A DNA stretch of 64,000 bases from contig NZ_JQKW01000008.1 in assembly GCF_000746255.1 (NCBI RefSeq), forward strand, positions 62,001-126,000. Direction: 5' to 3'. The translations under genes and the position numbers were made by a program. Within the stretch, counting starts at the first letter, position 1. Each line of letters opens with the position of its first letter. Source of the DNA: Thermodesulfobacterium hydrogeniphilum. Its GTDB lineage: Bacteria; Desulfobacterota; Thermodesulfobacteria; Thermodesulfobacteriales; Thermodesulfobacteriaceae. The notes below the pieces were generated by a model that was given only the letters and a program-made list of their open reading frames with translations, did no database searches and was not told where the DNA came from. Below, in pieces: positions 34,078 to 43,458 of this stretch.

Positions 34078-35112
34078 ATGATATCTAAACTTTTTAGCTG
34101 GTTTTCTAAGGACCTTGCTATAGATCTTGGAACAGCAAATACTTTAATATACTTAAAAGGTAAAGGAATAATTTTAACTGAACCTTCTGTAGTTGCAATT
34201 AAAGAAGATGGAAAGCTTAAAAAAGTTATTGCTGTAGGAGATGATGCCAAAAAGATGGTTGGGAAAACTCCTGGTTCAATAAAAGCTATAAGACCTTTAA
34301 AAGAAGGAGTTATAGCTGATTTTGAGGTTACTGAGGCTATGATAAGGTACTTTATTCAAAAAGTGCATAATCGTGGATATTTGGTAAAACCAAGAATTAT
34401 TATAAGTATTCCTTCTGGAACTACTCAAGTTGAAAGAAGAGCTGTAAAAGAAAGTGCAGAAAGTGCTGGAGCAAGAGAGGTTTATCTAATAGAAGAACCT
34501 ATGGCAGCAGCTATTGGAGCTGGACTTCCTGTAACAGAGCCCATTGCTAATATGATAGTAGATATAGGAGGAGGAACTACTGAAGTAGCAGTTATTTCCT
34601 TGGGAGGAATAGTGGTAAGTCATTCTATTAAAGTTGCTGGAGATAAATTAGATGAAGCTATTTTACAATACATTAAAAGAAAATACAATTTGCTTATTGG
34701 AGAATCTACAGCTGAACAGATAAAAATACAGATAGGAAATGTTTTGCCAGAAGAGCCTTATGAAACTATGGAAATAAAAGGAAGAGATTTAGTAACAGGT
34801 GTCCCTAAAACTATTACTATCACCTCCAAAGAAATTCAAGAAGCTATTAAAGAGCCTGTAGATCTTATCTTACAAGTTATTAAACAAGTTTTAGAAGATA
34901 CTCCTCCAGAATTAGCTGCAGATATGGTAGATAGAGGTATTACTTTAAGTGGAGGAGGTGCTCTTCTCAAAAATCTTGATAGACTTATTCAAAAAGAAAC
35001 AGGACTCAATGTTTGTATAGCAGAAGATCCTTTAACCTGTGTAGCACTGGGGGCTGGAAAAGCCTTAGATGAAATAGACAGATTAAAAGAAGTTATGATA
35101 GAAAATATTTAA
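34078..35112 (+). CDS. mreB: Rod shape-determining protein MreB
   Basis: Actin-like cytoskeletal protein that guides lateral wall synthesis. 344 residues from ATG 34078, which is correctly spaced behind the RBS AAAAGGGG; the in-frame TTG at 34069 touches that RBS and is rejected. Motifs: [20 protein letters not shown] (phosphate 1), [19 protein letters not shown] (phosphate 2), [14 protein letters not shown] (adenosine). mreC/mreD do not follow, unlike the usual operon. Suggests a rod-shaped cell. The stop overlaps the opposite gene through TTAA. Confidence 0.96.
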   Translation: MISKLFSWFSKDLAIDLGTANTLIYLKGKGIILTEPSVVAIKEDGKLKKVIAVGDDAKKMVGKTPGSIKAIRPLKEGVIADFEVTEAMIRYFIQKVHNRGYLVKPRIIISIPSGTTQVERRAVKESAESAGAREVYLIEEPMAAAIGAGLPVTEPIANMIVDIGGGTTEVAVISLGGIVVSHSIKVAGDKLDEAILQYIKRKYNLLIGESTAEQIKIQIGNVLPEEPYETMEIKGRDLVTGVPKTITITSKEIQEAIKEPVDLILQVIKQVLEDTPPELAADMVDRGITLSGGGALLKNLDRLIQKETGLNVCIAEDPLTCVALGAGKALDEIDRLKEVMIENI

Positions 35113-35336
35113 ATTTTTTTTAAAAATTCTTCAAGACATCTTTTTGAGCAAAAATAATAGGTTTTACCTTTTATATCAACCTTTATAGCTTTATCCTTTT
35201 TTATATAGGTTTTACAATTCTCATCAAATACAAGTTCAGTTACTAAGGATTTTTTATCATTTTCTTTAATTCTTTTTTTCCTGGAAAAATACCAAAAAAT
35301 AAAACCTAAAATAATAATCCATATTAAAAGTCTCAT
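35109..35336 (-). CDS. Small membrane-anchored protein with TRASH-like metal-binding motif
   Basis: 75 residues. One N-terminal transmembrane helix ([17 protein letters not shown]) followed by a basic stretch and a C-terminal motif C-x(20)-Y-F-C-S-K-R-C, as in [17 protein letters not shown]. The three Cys resemble TRASH/YHS-type metal-binding domains and the PP0621-like small proteins. A role in metal sensing or delivery is a guess. It is the last gene of the minus-strand run that starts at ino1. Confidence 0.65.
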   Translation of the reverse strand: MRLLIWIIILGFIFWYFSRKKRIKENDKKSLVTELVFDENCKTYIKKDKAIKVDIKGKTYYFCSKRCLEEFLKKI

Positions 35337-35348
35337 AAACCTAAAATA

Positions 35349-35819
35349 CTATAAATTTTCTATTTTTAAACTCTCATAAATTTCTTTTATGCTTTTTTTA
35401 AAAACAGGATGAATCCAATCAGGAATTATTTCTAAAGCTGGAAACAACACAAAATCTCTTTGATGAGCAAGAGGATGAGGAATTTTCAAAATTTGACCTT
35501 CAATTATATAATTTTCATAAAAAATTATATCTATATCTATAATACGGTCTTCATAATTTTTTTTTCTTTTTTTTCTTCCCATTAAAGTTTCTATTTTTTT
35601 TATTTCAAAAATTAAAGCCCATGGAGAAAAAGAAGTCTTCCCAACTGCAATAAGATTAAAAAATAAATGTGGACTTTCAAAACCCCAAGCAGGATTTATA
35701 TAAATATTTGAAATTTTTTGAAAATTAATAGGAAGCTTTTCTAAAAATTTTAAAGCTTGTTTAAGATTTTCCTCTTTATTTCCTAAATTACTTCCTAAAC
35801 TTAAAACAATTGTTTTTAA
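35349..35819 (-). CDS. folK: HPPK (folate synthesis) without an ordinary start codon
   Basis: Pyrophosphorylates 6-hydroxymethyl-dihydropterin. The frame from 35582 (ATG) covers only the second half (DRIIDIDIIFYENYI, IPHPLAHQRDFVLFPALEI). Upstream in the same frame the true N-terminus is clear: KTIVLSLGSNLGNKEENLKQ, then NPAWGFESPHLFFNL. In total about 156 residues, normal for HPPK. Homologues start one residue before KTI, but here that codon is TTA (35819-35817); the only nearby rare start is ATT at 35810-35808. The gene overlaps the dapL stop. It may use a non-standard start, or a start mutation may have damaged it. Confidence 0.8.
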   Translation of the reverse strand, partial: LKTIVLSLGSNLGNKEENLKQALKFLEKLPINFQKISNIYINPAWGFESPHLFFNLIAVGKTSFSPWALIFEIKKIETLMGRKKRKKNYEDRIIDIDIIFYENYIIEGQILKIPHPLAHQRDFVLFPALEIIPDWIHPVFKKSIKEIYESLKIENL

Positions 35820-36973
35820 AGTTTCAGGGTAGCAAGTCTTTTTATTGCTTCCTTTAATCTCTCAACTCCCACAGTTAAAGCTATTCTAAAATAACCTTCT
35901 CCAGCATTTCCAAATCCAATTCCAGGAGTTATTACTATACCAACCTCTTGGAGGACCTTTTTACAAAATTCTTGAGAAGACATATTTTTAGGGGTTTTTA
36001 CCCAGAGATAAAAAGTAGCAGAAGGTTTTTTAAACTCATACCCGAGTTTTTGAAGTTCTTCTGCTAAAAAATCCCTTCTTTCTTTAAATACTTTTACTAA
36101 GGGTGGCACAAGTTTTTCCAAATTATTTAAGGCATAAGCCCCTGCTTCTTGAATAGCTGTAAATGCTCCGGAATCTATATTACTTTTAACCTTGGCAAGA
36201 GCAGAAATTAAAGAACTGTTCCCCACGGCAAAACCTATTCTCCATCCAGTCATACAAAAAGTTTTGGATAAACTATGAAACTCTATAGCTACATCCTTAG
36301 CCCCTTCTATCTCAAAAATACTTATAGGAGGTTCTTCATAATACATTTCTATATAAGCAGCATCATGAGCCACAATCAAGTTGTGTTTTTTAGCAAAGTT
36401 TACCAATTCTTTAAAATATTCTTTAGTAGCTGTTGCTCCTGTAGGATTATTAGGATAATTAAGCCAGATAATTTTAGCTCTTTTTAAAATATCTCCAGGG
36501 ATTTTGGTAAGGTCTGGAAGAAAATCATTTTCCCATGTAAGAGGCATGGGATAGGATTCTCCATCTGTAAAAATAGCTCCCAAACGATAAACAGGATAAG
36601 CAGGATCAGGGTATAAAACCACATCTCCAGGATTTATAAAAGCTATAGGGAAATGAGCAATTCCTTCTTTAGAACCAATCAAAGTTAAGATCTCTGTTTC
36701 AGGATCAAAACTGATTCCAAAACGCCTTTTCATATAATCAGCACAGGCTTTTCTAAAAAACAAACTTCCTGCATTAGAAGGATACTTATGATAAGCTGGA
36801 TTTTCTAAAGCTTTTTTAGCTACTTCTACAATTTCCTTGGGTGTAGGTAAATCAGGATCTCCTATACCAAGATCTATAACATCTACACCTTCTTTAATTT
36901 TTTCATTTTTTAATCTATCAAGTTCTACAAATAAATATGGAGGGATTTTTTGTAATCTTTTAGAAAGTTCCAT
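35816..36973 (-). CDS. dapL: LL-diaminopimelate aminotransferase
   Basis: PLP enzyme that converts tetrahydrodipicolinate directly to LL-diaminopimelate for lysine and peptidoglycan. 385 residues. DLGIGDPDLPTPKEIVE, YHKYPSNAGSLFFRKA, LIGSKEGIAHFPIAFINPGD, WLNYPNNPTGATA and EFHSLSKTFCMTGWRIGFA (PLP Lys in SLSKTF) are all typical of DapL. Other class I aminotransferases share the fold, but the YPSNAG and GSKEGIAHFP features favour DapL. RBS GGAGG lies ahead of ATG 36973. Follows ino1 by 8 bp. Confidence 0.9.
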   Translation of the reverse strand: MELSKRLQKIPPYLFVELDRLKNEKIKEGVDVIDLGIGDPDLPTPKEIVEVAKKALENPAYHKYPSNAGSLFFRKACADYMKRRFGISFDPETEILTLIGSKEGIAHFPIAFINPGDVVLYPDPAYPVYRLGAIFTDGESYPMPLTWENDFLPDLTKIPGDILKRAKIIWLNYPNNPTGATATKEYFKELVNFAKKHNLIVAHDAAYIEMYYEEPPISIFEIEGAKDVAIEFHSLSKTFCMTGWRIGFAVGNSSLISALAKVKSNIDSGAFTAIQEAGAYALNNLEKLVPPLVKVFKERRDFLAEELQKLGYEFKKPSATFYLWVKTPKNMSSQEFCKKVLQEVGIVITPGIGFGNAGEGYFRIALTVGVERLKEAIKRLATLKL

Positions 36974-36981
36974 ATATCCTC

Positions 36982-38088
36982 CTATCTATCCCTTTTTCCT
37001 TCTATAAATTCTTGAACCATTTGTTTTGCTATATAATCAGGAAATTGTTTAGGAGGATGTTTCATGGTATAAGCTGAAATAGAAATTAAAGGTCCTCCAA
37101 TTCCTCTATCCTTAGCAAGCTTAGCACATCTAATAGCATCTATAGCAGAACCTGCGGAATTAGGAGAATCCTCCACTTCTAATTTTACTTCTAAAGACAT
37201 AGGCACACCACCAAAATGTTCTCCTTCAAGCCTAATATAAGCAATTTTCTTATCTTTTAACCAAGGAACCCAGTCAGAAGGACCTATATGAATGTTTTCC
37301 CATCCTATATCATAAGGAAGGATACTTGTTACAGCCTCTGTTTTAGACACTTTTTTTGTTTTGAGACGATTTCTTTCAAGCATATTTAAAAAATCTGTAT
37401 TTCCTCCAAAATTGAGTTGATAACTTCTTCTAAGAGGGATACCTCTATCTACAAAAAGCTGAACCAAAGCTCTATGTAAAATGGTTGCTCCGAGCTGGGA
37501 TTTTATATCATCTCCCACAGCAGGGATACCTTCTTTTTCAAATCTTTCTCCCCACATAGGATCAGAAACTATAAAAGTTGGCATAGCATTTACAAAAGCA
37601 ACTCCTGCTTTTAAACAGGCTTCTGCATAAAATCTAGCTGCATTTTCTGATCCCACAGGAACATAGTTGATTAACACATCTGCCTGAGTATCTTTTAAAA
37701 CTGACACCACATCTTCAAGTTCATCTTCTTTTTCAGAAGAAGGAACAAAACTTTTTTCTTGAGGAAATTGATTCATATGATCAGCAACCCCATCAAGAAC
37801 TTTTCCTTTTCTAACTTTTACACCAAGATGAGGCACATCTTTATAAAAGATTGTAGTGCAATTAGGCGGTGCAAATATAGCCTCAGAAACATCTTTTCCC
37901 ACTTTTCTTTCATCTATATCCCAAGCAGCAACTATTTCTATATCATAAGGTTTATAACCTCCTATATCAGGAACCATAATTCCTTCTATATTATCCAGAT
38001 TTTTATTTTTATAATAAAAAATTCCCTGCACAAGAGAACAGGCACAATTACCCACTCCGACAATAGCTAACCGAACCTTTTTAGACAT
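36982..38088 (-). CDS. ino1: myo-Inositol-1-phosphate synthase
   Basis: Isomerises glucose 6-phosphate to inositol 1-phosphate with NAD. 368 residues, the short prokaryotic form. RLAIVGVGNCACSLVQGIFYY is the Rossmann loop; INYVPVGSENAARFYAEACL, VGDDIKSQLGATILHRALV and LNFGGNTDFLNM are active-site signatures. RBS AGGAGG ahead of ATG 38088. In thermophiles the product feeds di-myo-inositol phosphate (a heat-stress solute) or inositol lipids; which applies here cannot be seen. Confidence 0.94.
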   Translation of the reverse strand: MSKKVRLAIVGVGNCACSLVQGIFYYKNKNLDNIEGIMVPDIGGYKPYDIEIVAAWDIDERKVGKDVSEAIFAPPNCTTIFYKDVPHLGVKVRKGKVLDGVADHMNQFPQEKSFVPSSEKEDELEDVVSVLKDTQADVLINYVPVGSENAARFYAEACLKAGVAFVNAMPTFIVSDPMWGERFEKEGIPAVGDDIKSQLGATILHRALVQLFVDRGIPLRRSYQLNFGGNTDFLNMLERNRLKTKKVSKTEAVTSILPYDIGWENIHIGPSDWVPWLKDKKIAYIRLEGEHFGGVPMSLEVKLEVEDSPNSAGSAIDAIRCAKLAKDRGIGGPLISISAYTMKHPPKQFPDYIAKQMVQEFIEGKRDR

Positions 38089-38160
38089 TATTTGCCTCCT
38101 GCAATTTTTTACAAATTTTTAAAATAACACAAAACTAAATATTATCAATTAAATATTAAA

Positions 38161-40569
38161 TTATTTTTTGTTTATTTTTATCTTAGAAACACCTATTACC
38201 TGTTCTCCAGGTAATAAATTCATAAGTCTTATTCCTTTAGTAGATCTCCCCTGTTCAGGTATTTCTTTTCCTTCAATTCTAATTGATTTACCTGAACTTG
38301 CAAAAATTAAAACTTCTTCTTTATCAAAAAGATCCACCCCCCCTGCTAATCTCCCTGTTTTTCCATTAACACTATGGGCAATTATTCCTTTACCCCCTCT
38401 TCCCTGTAACCTGTAATCCTTAAAAGGTGTCTTCTTTCCAAATCCTTTTTCTGTAATTGTAAATAAATATCCCTTTTTATCTGTTTTTATTAAATCTAAA
38501 ACTTCATTATTTTCATCAAGTCTTATTCCTATAACTCCTTCAGATTGTCTTTTGGTTACATTTATATCCTTCTCAGATAGATGTAAAGCTATTCCGTTTT
38601 TTGTAAGTATTAATAAATTGTCTTCTCCACAAGTAATTACTCCTTTTTGCAGCCTGTCTCCTGATTTTAATTTTATAACTATCATTCCATTTTTACGAAC
38701 ATTTTTCAATTCTGACATTTCCAATTTTTTAATAATTCCCTTAGCAGTAATAAGAACCAAATATCCCTTTTTTTGTTCAGGAAGCATAAAAGAGATGTTC
38801 CCCTCTAAATTGGGAATTAAATTTTTAATATGTATGCCTTTAGCTGTTTTTGTAGAAAGAGAAAGTTTTTTTAAATCTAAAGGATAGACCTTTCCATCTT
38901 CAGTAAAGACCCAGAGCTGAGCTAAAGAGTCTGTTTGTAAAGTAACCTTAAGTTTTTCTTCTGAACTAAAAGCCAAGCTTCCCTTTCCTCCTCTTCTCTG
39001 TGTGGAAAATAAATCTAAACTAAGTTTTCTAATATAACCTTCTTCACTTATTAAAACCAAAACATCTTCTGAAGGTATATCTTCTTCAGAACTTAAAATA
39101 TCCTCTTCTTCTACACCAACAATCTCTGTTTTCCTTTCATCTCCATATTTTTCTTTTATTTCTTTAAGTTCTTCTTCTATAACAGTTATAAGAGTAGGCT
39201 CATGGTTAAGTATTTTTTCATAATAGGCTATAGCTCTTTTTAATTCCTCATATTCCAAAAGTATTTTTTCTCTTTCTAAAGCTGTAAGTCTTTGTAATCT
39301 CAGATTAAGAATCTCTTGTGCCTGAATTTCTGTAAAGTCAAATCTCTTTATAAGTTTTTCTTTAGCTTCTTTGGGAGTTTGAGATTTTTTAATAAGTTCA
39401 ATAATTTCATCTATATGAGATAAAGCTTTAAGAAAGCCTTCTAAAATATGGGCTTTTTCTTTTGCTTTTCTAAGATCATATTGAGTCCTTCTTATAACAA
39501 CTGTTCTTCTCCAATTAAGAAAATTTTGTAAAACATCTTTAAGAGTAAGAATTTCTGGTTTCCCATGAACCAAAGCAAGCATTATAACACCAAAGGAAGT
39601 TTGAAGAGGTGTCATATCATAAAGTTTTTTAGCAACAGTATGGATAGCATTACTCCAGTCTTTTTTTAGCTCAACAACTATTCTTATACCTTCTCTATCA
39701 GATTCATCTCTTACCTCAGAAATTCCGTCAATTTTTTTATCTTTTACTAACTGAGCTATTTTTTCTACAATTTTAGCTTTACTTACCTGATAAGGGATTT
39801 CAGTAAAAACTATTTTTACTTTATCTTTTTCTTTTTCCAGCTTATATTTAGCTTTTAATTTTATAATTCCTTTACCTGTAGTATAAGCTTGTTTTATACC
39901 TTCTTTTCCAACTATATAAGCCCCTGTTGGAAAATCAGGGCCTTTTATATATTCCATTAGATCTTCGTTATCAAGATTGGGATTTTTGAGCAAAGCTAAT
40001 AATCCATCTATAACTTCTGTTAAATTATGAGGAGGGATATTGGTAGCCATTCCTACAGCAATTCCAGAGGATCCATTGATTAAAAGATTGGGAATTTTGG
40101 AAGGTAAAACCACAGGTTCTTTTAGAGAATTATCATAGTTCGGAACAAATTCAACAGTTTCCTTTTCTATATCTGTAAGGAGCTCATGGGCAATACGTGC
40201 AAGTCTTACCTCAGTATATCTCATAGCTGCAGGTGCATCTCCATCTACAGAACCAAAATTTCCTTGCCCATCTATAAGAGGATATCTCATAGTAAAGTCT
40301 TGAGCCATTCTAACTATAGCTTCATAAACAGGCATATCTCCATGGGGATGATATTTACCAATAACTTCACCCACAACTCTGGCACTTTTTTTATAAGGTT
40401 TATTCCAATCATTCCCCATTTCATACATAGCATAAAGAATTCTTCTCTGAACAGGTTTTAATCCATCTCTAACATCAGGAAGAGCTCTACCTACAATAAC
40501 ACTCATAGCATAGTCTAAATAAGATACCTTAAGTTCTTCCTCTAAAGGAATTGTGATAATTTCTCCCAT
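38161..40569 (-). CDS. gyrA: DNA gyrase subunit A
   Basis: Catalytic DNA-cleaving subunit of gyrase, 802 residues. Winged-helix/tower region: [20 protein letters not shown], catalytic Tyr118 in [11 protein letters not shown]. Six C-terminal beta-pinwheel blades follow with the GyrA box [12 protein letters not shown] at the first blade, which marks a gyrase, not topoisomerase IV. In the quinolone-resistance region, the Ser83 equivalent of E. coli is Met79 ([10 protein letters not shown]). RBS AGGAGG ahead of ATG 40569. No gyrB nearby. Confidence 0.96.
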   Translation of the reverse strand: MGEIITIPLEEELKVSYLDYAMSVIVGRALPDVRDGLKPVQRRILYAMYEMGNDWNKPYKKSARVVGEVIGKYHPHGDMPVYEAIVRMAQDFTMRYPLIDGQGNFGSVDGDAPAAMRYTEVRLARIAHELLTDIEKETVEFVPNYDNSLKEPVVLPSKIPNLLINGSSGIAVGMATNIPPHNLTEVIDGLLALLKNPNLDNEDLMEYIKGPDFPTGAYIVGKEGIKQAYTTGKGIIKLKAKYKLEKEKDKVKIVFTEIPYQVSKAKIVEKIAQLVKDKKIDGISEVRDESDREGIRIVVELKKDWSNAIHTVAKKLYDMTPLQTSFGVIMLALVHGKPEILTLKDVLQNFLNWRRTVVIRRTQYDLRKAKEKAHILEGFLKALSHIDEIIELIKKSQTPKEAKEKLIKRFDFTEIQAQEILNLRLQRLTALEREKILLEYEELKRAIAYYEKILNHEPTLITVIEEELKEIKEKYGDERKTEIVGVEEEDILSSEEDIPSEDVLVLISEEGYIRKLSLDLFSTQRRGGKGSLAFSSEEKLKVTLQTDSLAQLWVFTEDGKVYPLDLKKLSLSTKTAKGIHIKNLIPNLEGNISFMLPEQKKGYLVLITAKGIIKKLEMSELKNVRKNGMIVIKLKSGDRLQKGVITCGEDNLLILTKNGIALHLSEKDINVTKRQSEGVIGIRLDENNEVLDLIKTDKKGYLFTITEKGFGKKTPFKDYRLQGRGGKGIIAHSVNGKTGRLAGGVDLFDKEEVLIFASSGKSIRIEGKEIPEQGRSTKGIRLMNLLPGEQVIGVSKIKINKK

Positions 40570-40580
40570 ATATTTTCCTC

Positions 40581-41300
40581 CTATTGTTTGCTTAACTTTT
40601 CAAGACCTTTTAAAATCGCCTCTCTTACTACTTGAGCCAATTTTTGTCTATCTCTTATATTAAAGTTTTTAGTTTCTATAGGTTTCCCTAAATATACTTT
40701 TACTTCCTTAGTTTTAGATATTCTAAACCAAAGAGCGCCTTTAGGTAAAATTTCTCTTGTTCCTGAAATAGCTACTGGCACAACTTTTACCTTGCTTCTT
40801 AAAGGTATCAAAAAACCACCTATTTTAAAAGGTAAAAGTTCTCCTGTAGGACTTCTGGTTCCCTCTGGAAATATAACCAAAGAAAAACCTTTTTTTAATC
40901 TTTCTACACAAGCTAAAACACTTTTTAAACCTTCCTTTGGGTCTTCTCTTTCTACAGGAACATAGCCTAAAGCCTTTATACCCCAACCAAAAAAGGGAAT
41001 CTGAAAAAGGCTTTTTTTAGCCAAAAATCTGATATTATAAGGTTCTAAAACTTTTTCTAAAACAGGGATATCAAGCTGACTCTGATGATTAGACATGAAA
41101 ACATATATTCCGTAAGGTAGCTCTGTATCTTTAAAAACTTTTATTTTTATACCCAGGACCTTTAATAAACCTTTACACCAAGCTTTTGCCCAAAAGTGTT
41201 GTCTTGTAAGAATTGCAAGTATTCCATAAAGAGGAACTGTTATAAGAATATAAATCCAGACCAGAAAATTACGAAAAATTTCCTCCGACTTTCTCAACAT
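40581..41300 (-). CDS. plsC: 1-acyl-sn-glycerol-3-phosphate acyltransferase
   Basis: Membrane-bound enzyme making phosphatidic acid. 239 residues with an N-terminal hydrophobic helix ([20 protein letters not shown]). Catalytic motif [12 protein letters not shown] (NHx4D) and substrate motif [18 protein letters not shown]; later [14 protein letters not shown]. Lies 11 bp before gyrA and 1 bp after trpG on the minus strand, so transcribed within a long mixed operon. Presence of acyl-ester lipid enzymes does not exclude ether lipids, which some members of this group also make. Confidence 0.93.
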   Translation of the reverse strand: MLRKSEEIFRNFLVWIYILITVPLYGILAILTRQHFWAKAWCKGLLKVLGIKIKVFKDTELPYGIYVFMSNHQSQLDIPVLEKVLEPYNIRFLAKKSLFQIPFFGWGIKALGYVPVEREDPKEGLKSVLACVERLKKGFSLVIFPEGTRSPTGELLPFKIGGFLIPLRSKVKVVPVAISGTREILPKGALWFRISKTKEVKVYLGKPIETKNFNIRDRQKLAQVVREAILKGLEKLSKQ

Positions 41301-41301
41301 T

Positions 41302-41955
41302 TTAATATTTACTTAAAAAATTTCTTAAAAGAATAATTCCTTCAGGAAGATTGTTCGAAGTAAAATCCCAATCCTTTGGAGGATTTTTAAATTTCATCCA
41401 CTTTTCAAGAGAAGTTCCTATGGACTCTGGATGAAATTGTACTCCCTCTACAGGAAATTCCTTATGCCTTATACCCATAATTTCCCCATCTTCAGCTTTA
41501 GCTGTAATAACAAAAGAATCAGGTAAAGTTTCTGGATCTATAGCTAAGGAATGGTATCTCATAGCTTGAAAAGGATTAGGAAGATTTGTAAAAACTCCTT
41601 TTCCATCATGAGAAACTAAAGAAATTTTACCATGCATAAGTCTTTTAGCTCTTATAATTCTGGCACCAAAAGCATAACCTATGCTTTGATGCCCTAAGCA
41701 AACTCCCAATATAGGTATTTTACCAGCAGCTTTTTGAATTAGCTCTACAGAAATACCTGCTTCCTTAGGAGTGCAGGGTCCAGGAGAAATAATAATATGG
41801 GTGGGATTTAAAGCTAAAGCCTCTTTTACTGAAATAGCATCATTTCTGAAAACTAAAATTTCTCCTTTCCAGAGTTTCTCAATCATAATTCCTATAAGCT
41901 GGACTAAATTATAGGTAAATGAATCATAGTTATCTATTATTAACACCTTTTTCAT
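41302..41955 (-). CDS. trpG: Anthranilate synthase component II (glutamine amidotransferase)
   Basis: Class I glutamine amidotransferase supplying ammonia to TrpE. 217 residues: [45 protein letters not shown] with nucleophile Cys, and the His-x-Glu of [13 protein letters not shown]. It may also serve as PabA for folate synthesis, as amphibolic TrpG/PabA do. Immediately follows trpE (3 bp). The other trp genes are not in the window. Confidence 0.92.
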   Translation of the reverse strand: MKKVLIIDNYDSFTYNLVQLIGIMIEKLWKGEILVFRNDAISVKEALALNPTHIIISPGPCTPKEAGISVELIQKAAGKIPILGVCLGHQSIGYAFGARIIRAKRLMHGKISLVSHDGKGVFTNLPNPFQAMRYHSLAIDPETLPDSFVITAKAEDGEIMGIRHKEFPVEGVQFHPESIGTSLEKWMKFKNPPKDWDFTSNNLPEGIILLRNFLSKY

Positions 41956-41958
41956 AGC

Positions 41959-43458
41959 TTAGGAAAACTCCTTTAAAATTTCTAAAGCTTTAAAAATGGC
42001 TTTAGCTTTATTGATAGTTTCTTCATATTCTTTATCTGGATCAGAATCAGCCACAATCCCTGCTCCAGCCTGTATATAAAGTTTGTCTCCCTTTTGAAAA
42101 AGAGTTCTTATAGTAATACAAAAGTCCATATTTCCAGAAAATCCGAAATATCCTACTGCTCCTGCATAGGGTCCTCTAACCTTTTTTTCCAGTTCTGTAA
42201 TAATTTCCATAGCGCGTATTTTTGGTGCTCCTGAAACAGTTCCTGCAGGAAAGGTAGCTCCAAAAACATCAAACATATCAAGACTTTCTTTTATTTCTCC
42301 TCTAACTCCAGATACAAGATGCATCACATGAGAATACCTTTCCACTACCATCAATTCATAAACCTCCACACTTCCATATTTACAAACCCTTCCTATATCA
42401 TTTCTTCCAAGATCAACCAGCATAATATGCTCTGCTCTCTCTTTCTCATCATTTTTTAATTCTTCTTCTAAAGCCTTATCTTCTTTCTCAGTTTTCCCTC
42501 TTCTTCTTGTTCCTGCAATAGGTCTTGTTTCTACAACATTTCCTTCCATTCTAACCAAAATCTCCGGAGAAGAACCTATTAAAATCTCGTCATCTAATTT
42601 TAAATAAAAAAGATAAGGCGAAGGATTAACCTTCCTTAAAGCTCTGTAAATAAGAAAAGGAGGAAGATCAGTCTCAAAAAAAAATCTCTGAGATAATACC
42701 ACCTGAATAACATCTCCTTGCTGAATATAATCCTTGGCTTTTTTAACCATAGAAATGAATTCCTTTTTTTCTATTTCAGAAAGGATTTCCAAACTGGAGG
42801 GTAAAGAAGAAATATCATAATAATTAGTAATTTTTTTGCTTTGAATATTTTCTTTTACTTTTAAAAGTGTTTTTATAGCTTTATCATATAAAGTGTCTGC
42901 TTCTTTAGGATTTTTAAGCTGAGTATTATAAACCACTTTTAAAGTATGATTAAATCTGTCATAGATTAAAAGAACTTCTGGAAATACAAAATGTAAATCT
43001 GAAAAATTAAGAGTATCCTCTCCAGCTGGAATTTTTTCAAAAAACTTTATACACTCATAACCCACAAATCCTACTGCCCCTCCAAAAAAACGGGGGAGAT
43101 TTTTCATTTCAGGGGCTTTAAATTTATTTACGATATTTTTTAATTCTAAAAAGGCATTCTCTGAATTATAAGTCACTTTTGAAAAATTATTCTCTTTTTT
43201 TTCTAAAATTGTTATTTTTTTGTTTTTACTTTTAAAAATAAGGAAAGGTTTAATACCTATAAAGCTATAACGAGCCCATTTTTCTGCTCCTTCTACACTC
43301 TCAAGTAAAAAGGCATACTTATTATCTTCTGCAACTTTATAAAAAAGAGAGATAGGGGTCTCAAGATCGCAGGGAAGATCTATGTAAATTGGAATAACAT
43401 TATATTTCTGAGAAAGCTCCAGAAATTCTTCTTTGGAAGGCTTGACTAATTTACGCAT
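41959..43458 (-). CDS. trpE: Anthranilate synthase component I
   Basis: Converts chorismate to anthranilate. 499 residues. N-terminal feedback region with LLESVEGAEKWARYSFIG, where LLES is the tryptophan-binding signature, then GAVGFVGYE, GDVIQVVLSQRF, IAGTRRRGKTEKED, LVDLGRNDIGRV, MHLVSGVRGEI and FPAGTVSGAPKIRAMEII. The Trp-binding motif argues for TrpE, not PabB. It overlaps hisS by 8 bp (ATGCGTAA). No leader peptide or attenuator can be present between them because the genes overlap. Confidence 0.95.
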   Translation of the reverse strand: MRKLVKPSKEEFLELSQKYNVIPIYIDLPCDLETPISLFYKVAEDNKYAFLLESVEGAEKWARYSFIGIKPFLIFKSKNKKITILEKKENNFSKVTYNSENAFLELKNIVNKFKAPEMKNLPRFFGGAVGFVGYECIKFFEKIPAGEDTLNFSDLHFVFPEVLLIYDRFNHTLKVVYNTQLKNPKEADTLYDKAIKTLLKVKENIQSKKITNYYDISSLPSSLEILSEIEKKEFISMVKKAKDYIQQGDVIQVVLSQRFFFETDLPPFLIYRALRKVNPSPYLFYLKLDDEILIGSSPEILVRMEGNVVETRPIAGTRRRGKTEKEDKALEEELKNDEKERAEHIMLVDLGRNDIGRVCKYGSVEVYELMVVERYSHVMHLVSGVRGEIKESLDMFDVFGATFPAGTVSGAPKIRAMEIITELEKKVRGPYAGAVGYFGFSGNMDFCITIRTLFQKGDKLYIQAGAGIVADSDPDKEYEETINKAKAIFKALEILKEFS

